Shown one piece after another: positions 62,779 to 64,000 of a stretch of 64,000 bases of DNA. How positions within the stretch are numbered: position 1 is the first letter of the stretch; each line of letters opens with the position of its first letter. This DNA is from Phycisphaeraceae bacterium (GTDB lineage: Bacteria > Planctomycetota > Phycisphaerae > Phycisphaerales > Phycisphaeraceae): positions 89,707-153,706 of the forward strand of contig JADZCD010000003.1 of the NCBI GenBank assembly GCA_020851735.1, written 5' to 3'. The notes beneath the pieces were generated by a model. That model saw only the letters and a program-made list of their open reading frames with translations. It was not told where the DNA came from and ran no database searches. The position numbers and the translations under genes are program-made.

Positions 62779-64000
<1,222 letters not shown>

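Overview
The window is GC-rich and densely coding, and reads as one stretch of bacterial chromosome. Planctomycetota (Phycisphaerae-like) is the best guess. The support is family-level resemblance only: a UvrC without its C-terminal helix-hairpin-helix part, a large GyrB, many planctomycete-style hypothetical proteins and heavy loading with short palindromic repeats. No rRNA, tRNA or CRISPR array was found.

Layout. 0.1-9.5 kb: cofactor and central metabolism (D-2-hydroxyacid dehydrogenase, nucleosidase, nadD, hom, a Fur-type regulator, a TsaE-YacG fusion, thiL, sat, a serine hydrolase). 9.5-17.5 kb: rpsT, a promoter- and terminator-bounded structured RNA resembling a large SRP RNA, then a tight nusA-infB-ylxP-rbfA-orf-hisG operon. 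17.5-25 kb: a TPR lipoprotein, gyrB, a PhyH-like oxygenase and a DUF3553 protein. 25-39.7 kb: sugar isomerase, short uvrC, DUF167, HDAC-like deacetylase, CBS protein, two YkgJ proteins, gph, flavin reductase, a fused siroheme decarboxylase, truA, a PIG-L deacetylase, EamA, and a TauE-DUF1634 pair. 39.9-41.9 kb: a pentitol module (polyol dehydrogenase plus L-xylulose reductase). 41.9-42.9 kb: a repeat-rich non-coding kilobase with a multi-helix, pseudoknotted RNA candidate. 42.9-62.7 kb: methyltransferase, receiver protein, PfkB kinase, ndk, amrS, paired GNATs, nitrilase, PAP2, ferritin, FIST sensor, galK, a hotdog-ACP-hotdog cluster, a WYL regulator, a lone ABC ATPase, an HDOD-GGDEF protein and a TIM-barrel isomerase. 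The window ends in an IS110-family element.

The most unusual feature is a set of small repeat families that occur between genes and also inside them. They are (i) palindromes of 6-9 bp arms with short loops, (ii) 7-nt periodic pyrimidine-rich arrays, (iii) 9-nt CCCCCGGAA arrays and (iv) a ~150 bp MITE-like inverted-repeat element in two copies. At least five genes carry in-frame repeat-derived inserts (nucleosidase, TsaE, DUF167, the second YkgJ, TruA). Four more take their stop codons from repeats. The pattern recalls Rickettsia palindromic elements.

Two larger-scale signals stand out. The + strand is C-rich up to about 39-40 kb and G-rich after about 42.5 kb whatever the gene direction, so a strand-composition switch lies at the non-coding kilobase. 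Several starts also have a -10-like hexamer exactly six bases upstream and no Shine-Dalgarno, which suggests leaderless transcripts. Coordinates of adjusted starts were worked out by eye from the sequence.
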